Below, piece after piece: positions 8,828 through 18,489 of a DNA stretch of 64,000 nt. The notes beneath the pieces were generated by a model. It was not told where the DNA came from. It ran no database searches and saw nothing but the letters and a program-made list of their open reading frames with translations. Source of the stretch: Gammaproteobacteria bacterium (GTDB taxonomy: Bacteria > Pseudomonadota > Gammaproteobacteria > Pseudomonadales > Azotimanducaceae_A); the NCBI GenBank assembly GCA_012960755.1, contig DUAT01000139.1:47198-111197 (forward strand), read 5' to 3'. The number at the start of each line of letters is the position of its first letter. Position 1 is the first letter of the stretch. A program made the position numbers and the translations under genes.

Positions 8828-9586
8828 ATGTCTGAGCCTGAAATATCCAGTGAAGAGCTGATTGCTTTTCGACGTTTAATCCGGGGAGCCAGCAATATCG
8901 TTATATTCACCGGTGCGGGAATAAGTACTGAATCCGGCATACCGGACTTTCGCGGGCCTCACGGTATCTGGAAGAGTCAGACGCCTATCGATTTCTCGGA
9001 CTTTGTCGCTTCCGAGGATGTTCGGCGTGAGTCCTGGCGTCGCAAGTTTGCTGGCAGAGGAATGGATGGTGCCGAACCGAATTCCGGCCATCTTGCCGTG
9101 GCGAAACTGGTTCGACTGGGAAAGGTCTCTCACATCATCACCCAGAATGTTGACGGCTTGCATCAGAAGTCCGGTGTGCCGGATGCACAGGTGATTCAGT
9201 TACATGGCAATGCCAACTATGCGACCTGTCTGCAATGCGGGAAGCACTATGAACTGGCTGATATTCGCAGGATATTCAGTGACAATGAGACGATCCCCTA
9301 CTGTACCGATTGTTCCGGAATAATTAAAACTGCGACGATTTCCTTCGGTCAGGCAATGCCGGTTGCTGAGATGGAACGGGCCCAACAAGCCACCCTGGAT
9401 TGTGATTTGTTTATTGCAATAGGCTCATCGCTGGTAGTTTATCCGGCTGCGGGGTTCCCACGCCTAGCAAAACAACAGGGAGCCGGTCTGGTTATTGTCA
9501 ACAATGAGGTCACAGATCTCGATCCTGTTTGTGACCTGGTGCTTCACTATCCCATCGGTTCAACACTTTCCGCCGCAGTTGACTAG
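8828..9586 (+). CDS. SIR2-family NAD-dependent protein deacylase (sirtuin)
   Basis: The 252-residue protein has the complete sirtuin signature set: GAGISTESGIPDFRG for NAD binding, TQNVDGLH, the catalytic His in LHGN (about residue 125), and four zinc-binding cysteines (CLQC at about 132/135 and YCTDC at about 158/161). It should remove acyl groups from protein lysines using NAD. A ribosome binding site (gggggagtgac) precedes the ATG. It follows the CPT-like kinase gene closely. It is CobB-like in architecture, but I do not assign the E. coli name because the subgroup cannot be decided by eye. Confidence 0.9.
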   Translation: MSEPEISSEELIAFRRLIRGASNIVIFTGAGISTESGIPDFRGPHGIWKSQTPIDFSDFVASEDVRRESWRRKFAGRGMDGAEPNSGHLAVAKLVRLGKVSHIITQNVDGLHQKSGVPDAQVIQLHGNANYATCLQCGKHYELADIRRIFSDNETIPYCTDCSGIIKTATISFGQAMPVAEMERAQQATLDCDLFIAIGSSLVVYPAAGFPRLAKQQGAGLVIVNNEVTDLDPVCDLVLHYPIGSTLSAAVD

Positions 9587-9619
9587 CAGGCCAGGGAGTC
9601 AGGAGTCTGGCGATAATGC

Positions 9620-10573
9620 CTAATCAACAATGGCGCTGACCATTTGAGTCAACTCGCTGATATCGATGGGTTTGCGGATAAAATGCTTTATTCTGACCTC
9701 GTCACTGTACTGCCTTGAGATTAGTTCAGGGTCACCTGTGCAAAGTATGATGGGTAGATCAATACTCACGGACAGCAATTCAGTTGCGATGGAAATCCCG
9801 GACAGCTCTGGCATTATCTGATCCATAATCATCAGGTCTATTGATTTCGCATTGGATTTGCAAAATTCAAGCGCCTCGGGGCTGTCTGTAAAGGTCGTCA
9901 CCTTGTAGTGACGACCCAGCATCAGTTCACTTAAGAATTCAGCAATGGAGGGTTCATCGTCAACCACCACAATATGCTTGCGGTGTAACGGCACGGCGAA
10001 CTGATTGGGAGGCATCTTACGTTGCTTTTGTTCCCTGACCAGGATGTCGGTATGTTGCAAACCCTCACGCACTTCCCCCTGGTATCGCTGAACCGACGCG
10101 AGCCGTTCTCCTGATAATGTCTGGTGCTCTTCCAACATCATACCGATCAGTTCTGAATAACCCATGGTGGTTGTCAGTGTGTTGCTGATATCGTGCATGA
10201 ACTTTCTTTCTGGCTGTCTGCTTTTCTGTAACTGTGAGCTCAGGGCGATTTGTTCAGAGACATCTCGAAGAAAAATCACCCGTTGACCGGTTTCGTCAGG
10301 TGGCTGTGAAGATAGTTGCACATACGAGCTATCGGTATCATGAACGAACTGCACCTGATACTCCGTTGCCGGATCTTTTAACGCTTGTTCGAATTGTATC
10401 TGGGAATCCGGGTGGACTAGCGGGCCGAGATCCTGCCCGACCTCAACGGCCAGCAGGGTCATCGCGAACTTGTTCGCGGCGATAACCCGGTTCGCCGGAT
10501 CAATCATCGCAAGACCCAGGGGCAGATCATCAATCAGGTCACTCGTGAAATAGGCACCACTTGTCATGGGCAT
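9620..10573 (-). CDS. PAS / HisKA-like / receiver signalling protein without ATPase domain
   Basis: This 317-residue protein has an N-terminal PAS domain (about 10-115), a short HisKA-like helix pair with the conserved box KFMHDISNTLTTTMGYSELIG (about 138-158), and a C-terminal receiver (about 200-315) with acidic pocket VVVDDEP, the phospho-acceptor in MIMDQIMP, and the switch residues CTG and RKPID. No HATPase domain is present, so it cannot autophosphorylate alone. It lies 17 bp after a larger protein of the same plan and is probably co-transcribed. I infer a phosphorelay or dimerisation partner of the larger protein. Confidence 0.8.
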   Translation of the reverse strand: MPMTSGAYFTSDLIDDLPLGLAMIDPANRVIAANKFAMTLLAVEVGQDLGPLVHPDSQIQFEQALKDPATEYQVQFVHDTDSSYVQLSSQPPDETGQRVIFLRDVSEQIALSSQLQKSRQPERKFMHDISNTLTTTMGYSELIGMMLEEHQTLSGERLASVQRYQGEVREGLQHTDILVREQKQRKMPPNQFAVPLHRKHIVVVDDEPSIAEFLSELMLGRHYKVTTFTDSPEALEFCKSNAKSIDLMIMDQIMPELSGISIATELLSVSIDLPIILCTGDPELISRQYSDEVRIKHFIRKPIDISELTQMVSAIVD

Positions 10574-10590
10574 CAGAACCTCAACACAAA

Positions 10591-12855
10591 TTAATGAACC
10601 TCATCGTCCTCCGCTCCATCAGGGTCTTTCATGCATAAATCCACCAGGTCGAGTAAGCGGGTTACATCGACGGGCTTCTTTAAAAAACCCGCGGCACCTG
10701 CCTTTCGTGCCAGAACTTCAGATTCAGGGGAACTATAACCGCTACAGATAATGATGGGTAGCAGTGGCCGGATTCTGTGAATTTGCCGCACGAGCTGCTC
10801 GCCTGTTATATCCGGCATCGATTGATCAGTGATAACCAGGTCAAAACTGGCTGATGCCTGTTCGAACTGGTCCAGTGCCTGCTTCGCATTCATCATTATG
10901 GTAACGTTATAGCCCTCCCGGCTGAGAACCTCGCGCAGGTATGCACAGATTTGAGGTTGATCATCCAACACCAGAATATTCACTGACTTATTGGCCCGGA
11001 AGTCATCTCGCCGTAGTACAACGGCGGGGGATAACTGATTGGTAGTATTTATTGCAATTGTGGGGTCCATGGCAGGCTCCAGCACAGATTCTGGCAAGAA
11101 TAATGAAACCTCAATTTTGTTGACCGTTGTCAACACACAGACGTGTCCACCGGCCTGATGTATCATTCTGCTCAGGCCGCCAAAACCGTTTTCGGATGAA
11201 ACCGAGTTGCGTCGGATATCAGTCGTGAGAAAACCGGCATCCATCCGTTGAAGCATATGATCGCGGGGACTGCCGTGGGCTCGATTTTCAATGCAGAGTT
11301 TAAAGAAAGCACCATCAAGGTGCCTGCTGCAATAGCTACAGACGCTTTTCGGGTAGCGGCGAAAATCTGTCCTGACCAGTATATTTTCTGCATCAAACCC
11401 TGGCGAACGGGTATCTCCGGTGAGATCAACCAGGTATCGGGTAATCAGTTCATGATCAATGTCGATCCATTTTCCGGGATTAAGGTGAACCACGGAGAGG
11501 ATGCCTAACTCATCACAAAATCGATTAACTGTGGCATAGACGCCAGTTTCCGGACTCTGGCTGTGTAATTGAAGCTCAAGTTGCTGATAGGCTTTTTCGG
11601 CTGCCTGTTGGATCTGTGCGGCATAATTTGCAATCTGGCTGTCGGCATCCTCCCGAATCAGCTGGGCGAAACCGGTAATTGAAGCGAACTGATTGGCAAG
11701 GTCGTGACTTAAATCGCCGAGCTGCATAACCCTGGGTGAACCGGACACCTCGTCAGGTGTCGACACAACCTGGTGAAAACCCCGCAGATTGACCGGGGAC
11801 CCATTTTCTGAATACTGGCTGATGTAGCCGATACTCGACACAGTAACCTCCACACCACCCTTTATGGCGATGCGGTATTCGCCGTTGATGCGGTCAATCG
11901 CTCTGTTCGTTACCCCTTCGATCTGTGATTCCAACGCATTCCGATCATCGGGATGGACCAGTGCCAGCCATGAATTGACCAGCTGATCATTGTTTTCGCC
12001 GCCGTAGCCAAGATACCTCAGCCATTCCTGGGATTGACTCAACCTGTTCGTCACCAGATTGAGTTCCCACAGGCCAGTCTGTCCGTCGACAAGGGACTTC
12101 AGCAGACGCCAGTCTTCCGGCACCGCGGACTCCTTGGTACACACGAGTTCGATTTCATTCCAGGGCTGGACGACAAAGGACCAGTTCAGTCGGTCGGAAT
12201 AGCCACCGGCGATGACACTTGGAACCGGTAGCGAAAATGCTGCGTGACGCATGCGCTTTTGCATGATCCGCATTATCCGGGCGCGATAATTCTGGCTGAT
12301 GAGTTGAGTGACAGAGTGACCGATAAGGAGTGTCTCTCCAAATAATTTGCTGGCGGCATCATTAAAAGAAATCACCGCGAGCGAGCGATCAAATTTAATC
12401 TGCGCAATGGCCATAAAAGGTGAGTTTGTGTCCGCATCTTCTGGATGCTCAATGGTCAGGTCAACATAACGATCAGACGCTGATCCCAGGATCGACACAA
12501 ACATCGGCACCTTTGCCCTGTCCCGCTGCTCCATCTGAACTGTTTCAACCCTGGCGGGCAAGCGTTCTGCTGATTTAGCCCGTACCAACACAAGCGCAAG
12601 ATCGAGGCCGGGGAAGTGTCGCGTAAACTGGTTGATTAACAGGCAATCATGACCAGTCGCATACCCAAGCGTTGTAGCGAACTTTTCATTACATCGAATG
12701 ATATTGCCTTCGGGTACGCTGACTCGAACCAGGGCCACAGGATAGTTCCGGTAGAACCTGCGTTCCCACTGCCAGCGCTTTCGTGCCTGCAATAACCACA
12801 TTGAAACCAGACCCAGCGCGACCACGAGGATCGCTATTAACGCATAGGTCACCAT
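10591..12855 (-). CDS. Membrane-anchored multi-PAS hybrid histidine kinase with a degenerate ATPase domain
   Basis: The 754-residue protein has one N-terminal TM helix (about 4-22), two or three PAS domains (the clearest is PAS_3-like at about 255-365, ending VHPDDR), a HisKA-like segment with LSHDLANQFASITGFAQL (about 385-405), a poorly conserved HATPase-like region (about 430-605) and a C-terminal receiver (about 635-745; VLDDQP, ITDQSMP, KKPVD). In the ATPase region the N-box is only ENRAHG and the G-box only NGFGGLSRMI, and a CSYC pair is present. ATP binding is therefore doubtful. It is the upstream partner of the 317-residue protein. Confidence 0.8.
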   Translation of the reverse strand: MVTYALIAILVVALGLVSMWLLQARKRWQWERRFYRNYPVALVRVSVPEGNIIRCNEKFATTLGYATGHDCLLINQFTRHFPGLDLALVLVRAKSAERLPARVETVQMEQRDRAKVPMFVSILGSASDRYVDLTIEHPEDADTNSPFMAIAQIKFDRSLAVISFNDAASKLFGETLLIGHSVTQLISQNYRARIMRIMQKRMRHAAFSLPVPSVIAGGYSDRLNWSFVVQPWNEIELVCTKESAVPEDWRLLKSLVDGQTGLWELNLVTNRLSQSQEWLRYLGYGGENNDQLVNSWLALVHPDDRNALESQIEGVTNRAIDRINGEYRIAIKGGVEVTVSSIGYISQYSENGSPVNLRGFHQVVSTPDEVSGSPRVMQLGDLSHDLANQFASITGFAQLIREDADSQIANYAAQIQQAAEKAYQQLELQLHSQSPETGVYATVNRFCDELGILSVVHLNPGKWIDIDHELITRYLVDLTGDTRSPGFDAENILVRTDFRRYPKSVCSYCSRHLDGAFFKLCIENRAHGSPRDHMLQRMDAGFLTTDIRRNSVSSENGFGGLSRMIHQAGGHVCVLTTVNKIEVSLFLPESVLEPAMDPTIAINTTNQLSPAVVLRRDDFRANKSVNILVLDDQPQICAYLREVLSREGYNVTIMMNAKQALDQFEQASASFDLVITDQSMPDITGEQLVRQIHRIRPLLPIIICSGYSSPESEVLARKAGAAGFLKKPVDVTRLLDLVDLCMKDPDGAEDDEVH

Positions 12856-13011
12856 GTATTCAATCCGACACTCTGCCTTGAAAGGTTACTACCCTGATCC
12901 CAAAAAAGTACCACGATCCTCGGGCTCCAAAAAGCGCGAACCTCTCACCTGGTCTGATTGTTTGACCCAGCGGTTGATTATCGGGTCGTTTGTCGGTTCC
13001 TTCACACCTTT

Positions 13012-14337
13012 ATGGTTCCAATTGGTCAGTTGTGTTTGGTATTATTCAAAGTTACTTATCATGCAGTTATCCCATTGATTTTTAAGAATTTAACCTTCCA
13101 GGTATTTCTGGCCGCGTTGTTAGGCGTCGGAATTGCTCTGTTATTCGGTGATGTATTCGCTGCCGACAACGAAAATAGCTTCTACCAGTTTATCCTGCTG
13201 CTGAAATCAGTATTCCTTGCGGCGTTGCGAATGCTTATCGCGCCGATGATTTTCTTTTCTCTGATTGGCGGCATTATCGGTATTGGAGACGTCATCAAGC
13301 TTAAGCGATTGGGTGGGATAACCATCGCTTACTATTTCGGAACGACCATCATTGCCATCATGCTCGGTCTGGTTGCGGTCTTTTTTATCCATCCATGGAC
13401 TCAATATCCTCCCACCATTGAATTTTCCAGCCAAGTCGCCCCATCGAAAATGATCGAAGCCGGTAGTGATTCCATCGTCCTTGTTCTGCAGCAGGTGTTA
13501 AACCTGGCCTTGACTAACCCCATATCTGCCTTGGCCAACTTGAATATTCTGGGAATCGTCACTAATGCGTTTCTGATTGGCATTGCGATGGTGCTCGTGC
13601 TTCCAGTGGATGCGCCGTTGTTCAAGACGGTTGAACAGATCAACGCAGTGATAATGCAAATCCTGCGCTGGGTGATCAAGGTAATGCCCATTGGTATCTT
13701 CGCGATCCTGATGGATTTTACATTGCGCCTGAACATGGGCGATGGAAATTCCGCAGCATTTCTGACGCAGTTATTTCAATTCTCACTGCTTATTGTCATT
13801 CTGACGTTGGTTCATGGCTTGCTGGTTCTGCCAGGTATCGCCTGGTTGCTGGCCAAAAAATCTCCTGTCGAGTTGTTACGCAAAATCTCACAACCACTCA
13901 TCGTGGCATTTAGTACCTCGTCCAGTTCTGCCACCCTGCCGGTTTCAATGCGCACCTGTTCTGATGAGTTTGAAGTTGATGCATCCGTCACAAGTTTCGT
14001 CCTGCCCCTGGGTGCCACCATGAATATGGATGGCACGGCGCTGTTCGAAGCCGTGGCCGCGATATTCCTTGCCTATCTGTTCGGTGTTGAATTGTCGACG
14101 GTGACAATTTTTACAGTGTTTCTCATGGCGATGGTCGCATCCATTGGTGCGCCGGGCATGCCTTCTGCTTCTATGGCTGGTATGCAAATGGTGCTGCTGG
14201 CCGTGGGCATTCCACTTGAGGCTATCGCCATACTGTTGGTTATAGAAAGACCCCTGGATACTATTCGGACGGCCGTCAATGTCGAGGGAGATATTGTTGG
14301 CGCGTTGGTGGTTGATCACTACACAAGAAAGTCTTAA
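13012..14337 (+). CDS. Dicarboxylate/amino acid:cation symporter (DAACS family)
   Basis: The protein is a GltP/DctA-like secondary transporter of the inner membrane. Eight TM helices and two re-entrant loops are expected. The serine-rich loop FSTSSSSATLPVSMR and the NMDGTALFEAVAAIFLA motif (substrate and cation binding in this family) are both present, as is PGMPSASMAG. Dicarboxylates, glutamate or aspartate are the usual substrates, but which is not clear. The start is uncertain: a TTG at 12958, the ATG used here, and a TTG at 13075 are in frame, none has a good ribosome binding site, and the last gives the N-terminus most like the family. Confidence 0.88.
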   Translation: MVPIGQLCLVLFKVTYHAVIPLIFKNLTFQVFLAALLGVGIALLFGDVFAADNENSFYQFILLLKSVFLAALRMLIAPMIFFSLIGGIIGIGDVIKLKRLGGITIAYYFGTTIIAIMLGLVAVFFIHPWTQYPPTIEFSSQVAPSKMIEAGSDSIVLVLQQVLNLALTNPISALANLNILGIVTNAFLIGIAMVLVLPVDAPLFKTVEQINAVIMQILRWVIKVMPIGIFAILMDFTLRLNMGDGNSAAFLTQLFQFSLLIVILTLVHGLLVLPGIAWLLAKKSPVELLRKISQPLIVAFSTSSSSATLPVSMRTCSDEFEVDASVTSFVLPLGATMNMDGTALFEAVAAIFLAYLFGVELSTVTIFTVFLMAMVASIGAPGMPSASMAGMQMVLLAVGIPLEAIAILLVIERPLDTIRTAVNVEGDIVGALVVDHYTRKS

Positions 14338-14338
14338 G

Positions 14339-14420
14339 AACTAGCTTTGATCTGACAATGTCTTAATTTCGTGAGGCGTTGGCCAAGATGATGCAGATTA
14401 ATGTCAAATCAAGGCTAGTT
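14339..14420. repeat. Imperfect inverted repeat between convergent genes
   Basis: The 18-bp arms 14339-14356 (aactagctttgatctgac) and 14403-14420 are inverted copies with two mismatches, separated by 46 bp. The right arm runs into the 3' end of the downstream minus-strand gene. It lies just after the symporter stop codon, between convergent genes. It might act as a loose bidirectional transcription stop, although the loop is large and there is no T-tract. Confidence 0.4.
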
Positions 14421-14870
14421 GTCGCGGCTCAAGTTGATATTCGATAACGAGTCCGAACCAAGAATCAGCCTGGCGAAATAGTGGATAAAGTCCTTGTGCT
14501 GGTTGTTGACCTGCAATCTGTTCATACTGTCGTCACCGGCTTTGGTGACGAGGTATTCGAAGCAACTGGTAATGGTTTGGTCGGTACCCAGTAATTTTTC
14601 AATTTCTTCGTTCAAAAAGTCGTGCAGATTGCTCAGGTCACTTTCATCAATGCCTGATTTTTCCGGCTGAAGTACAGCATTGCCCCATATCGTCGCGATA
14701 TACACCCTAAACCTGTCCTTATCGACAAAGTCTTCGGTAATGCAGCAGGTATCAATGATCTCGTTAACCGCTGGTTCGAAACGTCTTCTTATCTCGTCTA
14801 TGTCCATAGCGACTACAACAGCAATATCAAGGCTCACAAGTATACCCTGCTCCTTGCGCTGGTGCTTCAT
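14415..14870 (-). CDS. Uncharacterised soluble protein (about 130-151 aa)
   Basis: I do not recognise this protein. It is acidic and helical, with a clear end SDSLSNINLSRDN. The segment MDIDEIRRRFEPAVNEIIDTC reads like a true N-terminus, which would put the start at 14807 and give about 130 residues, whereas the frame is open to an ATG at 14870. It contains no signal peptide and no metal-binding motif. It is divergent from dinB by about 50-110 bp. Composition and length argue for a real gene, but the function is unknown. Confidence 0.6.
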   Translation of the reverse strand: MKHQRKEQGILVSLDIAVVVAMDIDEIRRRFEPAVNEIIDTCCITEDFVDKDRFRVYIATIWGNAVLQPEKSGIDESDLSNLHDFLNEEIEKLLGTDQTITSCFEYLVTKAGDDSMNRLQVNNQHKDFIHYFARLILGSDSLSNINLSRDN

Positions 14871-14920
14871 TTAGACCCTGTTTAAACTAGTTCATACCTC
14901 AAAGAGCAGTAATCGCCTTT

Positions 14921-15991
14921 ATGCATGAATCTCGACAGCGCAAGATCATTCATATTGATATGGATTGCTTTTATGCTGCTGTAGAGATGCGGGATGATCC
15001 CAGCTTGAGAGGCATACCCATTGCCGTCGGTGGTGCATCGGACCGGCGTGGTGTCATCTCTACCTGCAATTACGAGGCCCGGGAGTTCGGCATTCACTCT
15101 GCCATGGCCACGGCTTATGCGTTGCGGCTGTGCCCACACCTGACAGTCCTGTCGGGTCGTATGAGCCACTACCAGGCTATTTCAGGTCAGATTCGGGCAA
15201 TCTTTCGGCGGTATACGGAGCTCATCGAACCCTTATCCCTGGATGAAGCCTTTCTGGACGTCTCAGATTCAATCCTGTTCCAGGGTAGCGCGACCCATAT
15301 TGCAGATGACATTCGGCGGGTGATCAAGGATGAACTTGACCTGACCGCATCCGCAGGGGTCGCGCCGAATAAATTTCTTGCAAAGATTTGTTCTGATGAA
15401 AATAAACCTGATGGGCAGTGTGTGGTGACGCCAGCAGAAGTCGATGCCTTTGTGCAGAAACTGGCCGTTAAGAAAATACCCGGTGTCGGCAAGGTGACAC
15501 TGAAACGATTGGAGAAACTGGGCATCTTCACCTGCGCTGACATGCGCAGCCTTGGTGAGACAGAGCTGGTTCGTCATTTTGGCGGTTTTGGTGAATCCCT
15601 GTACAAGCGTGCCCACGGCATCGATGATCGGGAACTCACGACAGCCTGGGTGAGGAAATCACTTAGCGTTGAGCGGACCTACCCTCAGGATATTCCAACC
15701 CCGACTGCGGCGATGGAATCTTTTAGCAGTCTATATGACGAGCTAAGTCGCCGCCTGGAAAAACACCGTGAACGACCCATCCGAAATCAGCAGGTTAAAC
15801 TCAAATTTTCGGACTTTAAGAGCACCACGATTGAACGCCACAGCCATGAACTCAACAGGGCACTGTTTGAAGAACTGCTTCCCATCGCCTGGGAACGGGG
15901 CGAAGGCAAGGGTATTCGCCTGCTGGGGCTGGGCGTTACTTTTAAAGAGACTGACAAGATTGCAGAAGAAAAACAACTTGCCCTATTCTAG
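14921..15991 (+). CDS. dinB: DNA polymerase IV (Y-family translesion polymerase)
   Basis: At 356 residues this is a complete DinB. The palm motifs are HIDMDCFYAAVEMRDDP (first metal-binding Asp and steric gate region) and LSLDEAFLDVS (the Asp-Glu pair). A helix-hairpin-helix thumb follows (KIPGVGKVTLKRLEKLG) and the little-finger domain occupies about residues 240-345. The C-terminus ends KQLALF, close to the QLxLF beta-clamp-binding peptide of the family. It copies past damaged bases without proofreading and is often SOS-controlled. I did not find a clear LexA box upstream. Confidence 0.95.
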   Translation: MHESRQRKIIHIDMDCFYAAVEMRDDPSLRGIPIAVGGASDRRGVISTCNYEAREFGIHSAMATAYALRLCPHLTVLSGRMSHYQAISGQIRAIFRRYTELIEPLSLDEAFLDVSDSILFQGSATHIADDIRRVIKDELDLTASAGVAPNKFLAKICSDENKPDGQCVVTPAEVDAFVQKLAVKKIPGVGKVTLKRLEKLGIFTCADMRSLGETELVRHFGGFGESLYKRAHGIDDRELTTAWVRKSLSVERTYPQDIPTPTAAMESFSSLYDELSRRLEKHRERPIRNQQVKLKFSDFKSTTIERHSHELNRALFEELLPIAWERGEGKGIRLLGLGVTFKETDKIAEEKQLALF

Positions 15992-16118
15992 TAGTCCTGG
16001 ACATGGTAATTTCACCTTGAAGGACTAACCGCAAGGCAGTATGATCTCGGCTTTTTCAGCTCGGCTGGATTTGTGACCTGGTTCCGCAAGCCGAATCAAA
16101 CAGTAGCTTTTCATTACC

Positions 16119-17516
16119 ATGCGCAAGACCAAGATAATCTGCACCATTGGCCCAGTGTCAAATGATTTCAATATGCTTGAAAAACTTGCCCACGCCGGTA
16201 TGGACATCGTGCGCCTGAATATGTCCCACGCGGATCACGAATCTGCCGCCGCAGTGATCAAATTTATCAAGACCCTGAATCGAAAGATCCCCCACCCCAT
16301 TGCTGTATTGTTGGATACACAGGGACCTGAAATCAGAACCGGGGATCTGGTCAATGAGCTCGAACTGAAAAATGGGTCGGTGATCTCAATCACTGTCCGT
16401 GGAGACATCGACGTTGAATCTTCTTCAATTCATATTCAGTACGATGATTTGATTGAGACGGTTAGTGTCGGGGACCGAATTACCGTCGACAACGGCATTA
16501 TCAACCTGCAGGTACTGGAAAAGAATGAGGATGGCACCATGACCTGCAAGGTTATCGACGGCGGCATACTGAAGAGTAAACAGCACGTTAACCTGCCGGG
16601 CATTCGCGTCAACCTACCGGCGATTACCCGTAAAGACAAAGCTGATATCCTGTTTGCCCTGGAGCACCAGGTAGACTTTATTGCCCTGTCTTTCGTCCGT
16701 GAAGCGGCGGATATCAGAGAATTAAAGGAATTAATGGGTGAGAAGGTTGGCAAGATAAAGATTATCGCCAAGATTGAAGATCAGTCCGGCGTTAAAAACC
16801 TTGACGAAATTCTTGATGAATCAGATGGCATTATGGTCGCCCGTGGAGATCTTGGCGTCGAAATCAATGTTGCCGAGTTACCGAATGTACAACGACGCAT
16901 CGTGCAGCTTTGTGCAGAAAACGGAAAACGGGTCATCGTCGCCACGCACTTGCTGGAATCCATGATAGCAAACCCTATCCCCACCCGGGCAGAGGTCACG
17001 GATGTTGCCAACGCCATCTATGAAGAAGTTGATGCGGTGATGCTTTCCGGTGAAACCACCATTGGCCGACATCCCGTGCGCTGTGTCGAACAACTCGTGG
17101 ATATTGCCGAAACGGCTGAGTCGGTTCCCGGACTGGATTTTACCCGCAACCTGAAGTGCCCTGACGATAAGCAAAGCATGGCAGTGACCGCCGCTGATCT
17201 TGCAGAATCACTATCAGCAAAAGGTATTGTTGTTATCACCCGGCGTGGCTACATGGCGGACTACGTCACCAACTGCCACCCGCAGACGAGAATTTTTGCC
17301 TTCACCAACGATAGCCAGACGCGACGCCGATTGATCCTGAACAGAAACGTATCCGCGTTCCGAACCGCATTCAGCAGGGATCCTGAGAAAACACTGCAAA
17401 TTGCCTTTGATGTCCTGAAATCGAAAGTGGGTCTGTCAGAGGGTGACAAGGTCGTGGTGATCTCTGATGTGCTGGCTGGCACTGGTATTCAGGCCATCCA
17501 GATTCGTTATCTATAA
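16119..17516 (+). CDS. pyk: Pyruvate kinase
   Basis: The 465-residue glycolytic enzyme converts phosphoenolpyruvate and ADP to pyruvate and ATP. Signatures seen are KIICTIGP at the N-terminus, RLNMSHADHE, LLDTQGPEIRTG, the B-domain insert (about 70-165), the catalytic lysine segment IIAKIEDQSG, MVARGDLGVE, and ATHLLESMIANPIPTRAEV, followed by the C-terminal regulatory domain. The use of Q in DTQGPEIR and THLLESM instead of TQMLESM is a mild family variant. The gene stands alone after dinB and is convergent with an EamA transporter gene. Confidence 0.94.
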   Translation: MRKTKIICTIGPVSNDFNMLEKLAHAGMDIVRLNMSHADHESAAAVIKFIKTLNRKIPHPIAVLLDTQGPEIRTGDLVNELELKNGSVISITVRGDIDVESSSIHIQYDDLIETVSVGDRITVDNGIINLQVLEKNEDGTMTCKVIDGGILKSKQHVNLPGIRVNLPAITRKDKADILFALEHQVDFIALSFVREAADIRELKELMGEKVGKIKIIAKIEDQSGVKNLDEILDESDGIMVARGDLGVEINVAELPNVQRRIVQLCAENGKRVIVATHLLESMIANPIPTRAEVTDVANAIYEEVDAVMLSGETTIGRHPVRCVEQLVDIAETAESVPGLDFTRNLKCPDDKQSMAVTAADLAESLSAKGIVVITRRGYMADYVTNCHPQTRIFAFTNDSQTRRRLILNRNVSAFRTAFSRDPEKTLQIAFDVLKSKVGLSEGDKVVVISDVLAGTGIQAIQIRYL

Positions 17517-17530
17517 ACAATCCGTTTTGG

Positions 17531-18424
17531 CTAATCGCTGGTTTTATGGTCGGGCATGCGAATTCGCTGAACCATGAGCCCCACAACAATGACAACCAGG
17601 CCAATATACGTTGTTACCATGATCCTCTCCCCCAGTATTTGCTGGATAAAAAACAAGGACAAAAAGGGTGAGAGAAAGATCAGGGTACTTACCCGACTGG
17701 TATTCTCCACCAGCCTGAGAGCCCTGGACCAGAACAGAAACGCCAGACCCATTTCGAATACACCCACATAAAACGCACTCGCAACACCCTCGGGCGCAAC
17801 GTCGAATGATGAGAACGCCAGGCAGATAACGAATGTAATGGGTAAAGCCACGAGAAAGTTAAGACACATCCCGAAGCGCTGGTCCCGCTTATCCTTAATA
17901 TTCAGAATCCAGTAACCTGACCAGATAAATGTTGATAGAATTGCCAGTATCAAACCGGTACTGTTGCTGAATTGGAGAACATCCACGTTTCCTTCTGTTG
18001 CAATGACCAAAACACCCGCGTAACAAATAAACGCCGCCGCAAAATCGAATCTCGTTGGACGCTGTTTCAGAAATATTACCGACAGAAATGTCAGCACTAT
18101 CGCCCATGTATAATTGATGGGTTGTGCAATTTGCGCTGGCAGGCGGTCATAAGCTGCGAACAGGACCAGGTAGTAACAAACCGGATTGAGACAAGCGACC
18201 AGCAAAGTAAATCGCCAGTGCAATCTGCCCACCCTGACCAGTTCAACGACGTTGCCGCTGACGAGCACAGGGATGAGCAATACCATAGTGGACGCCAGGC
18301 AGGCATAGAAGACCAGCTGGTAGATATCGAGGCTCCTGAGTGCGACTTTGAAGGCCGTGGCCACCGTCGACCAGAACAGGACTGTGATAATCGCGTACAG
18401 ATAGGCTCGGCTTGTGTCGTTCAT
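17531..18424 (-). CDS. EamA/DMT-family permease
   Basis: This 297-residue protein has ten predicted TM helices in two EamA repeats (about 8-140 and 150-290), the RhaT/YdcZ-like plan of drug/metabolite exporters. The FWSTVATAFKVALR start and PINYTWAIVLTFLSVIFLKQRP segment are typical of the family. Substrates in this superfamily range from amino acids to nucleotide precursors, and I cannot narrow it here. It is convergent with pyk. The ATG at 18424 is the only sensible start. Confidence 0.85.
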   Translation of the reverse strand: MNDTSRAYLYAIITVLFWSTVATAFKVALRSLDIYQLVFYACLASTMVLLIPVLVSGNVVELVRVGRLHWRFTLLVACLNPVCYYLVLFAAYDRLPAQIAQPINYTWAIVLTFLSVIFLKQRPTRFDFAAAFICYAGVLVIATEGNVDVLQFSNSTGLILAILSTFIWSGYWILNIKDKRDQRFGMCLNFLVALPITFVICLAFSSFDVAPEGVASAFYVGVFEMGLAFLFWSRALRLVENTSRVSTLIFLSPFLSLFFIQQILGERIMVTTYIGLVVIVVGLMVQRIRMPDHKTSD

Positions 18425-18489
18425 AAGAGAATAACGTTAGTTGTATTCGATCCTTCCGTTTTTCACCGAAGGCCCTTAGCATCCCTGGT

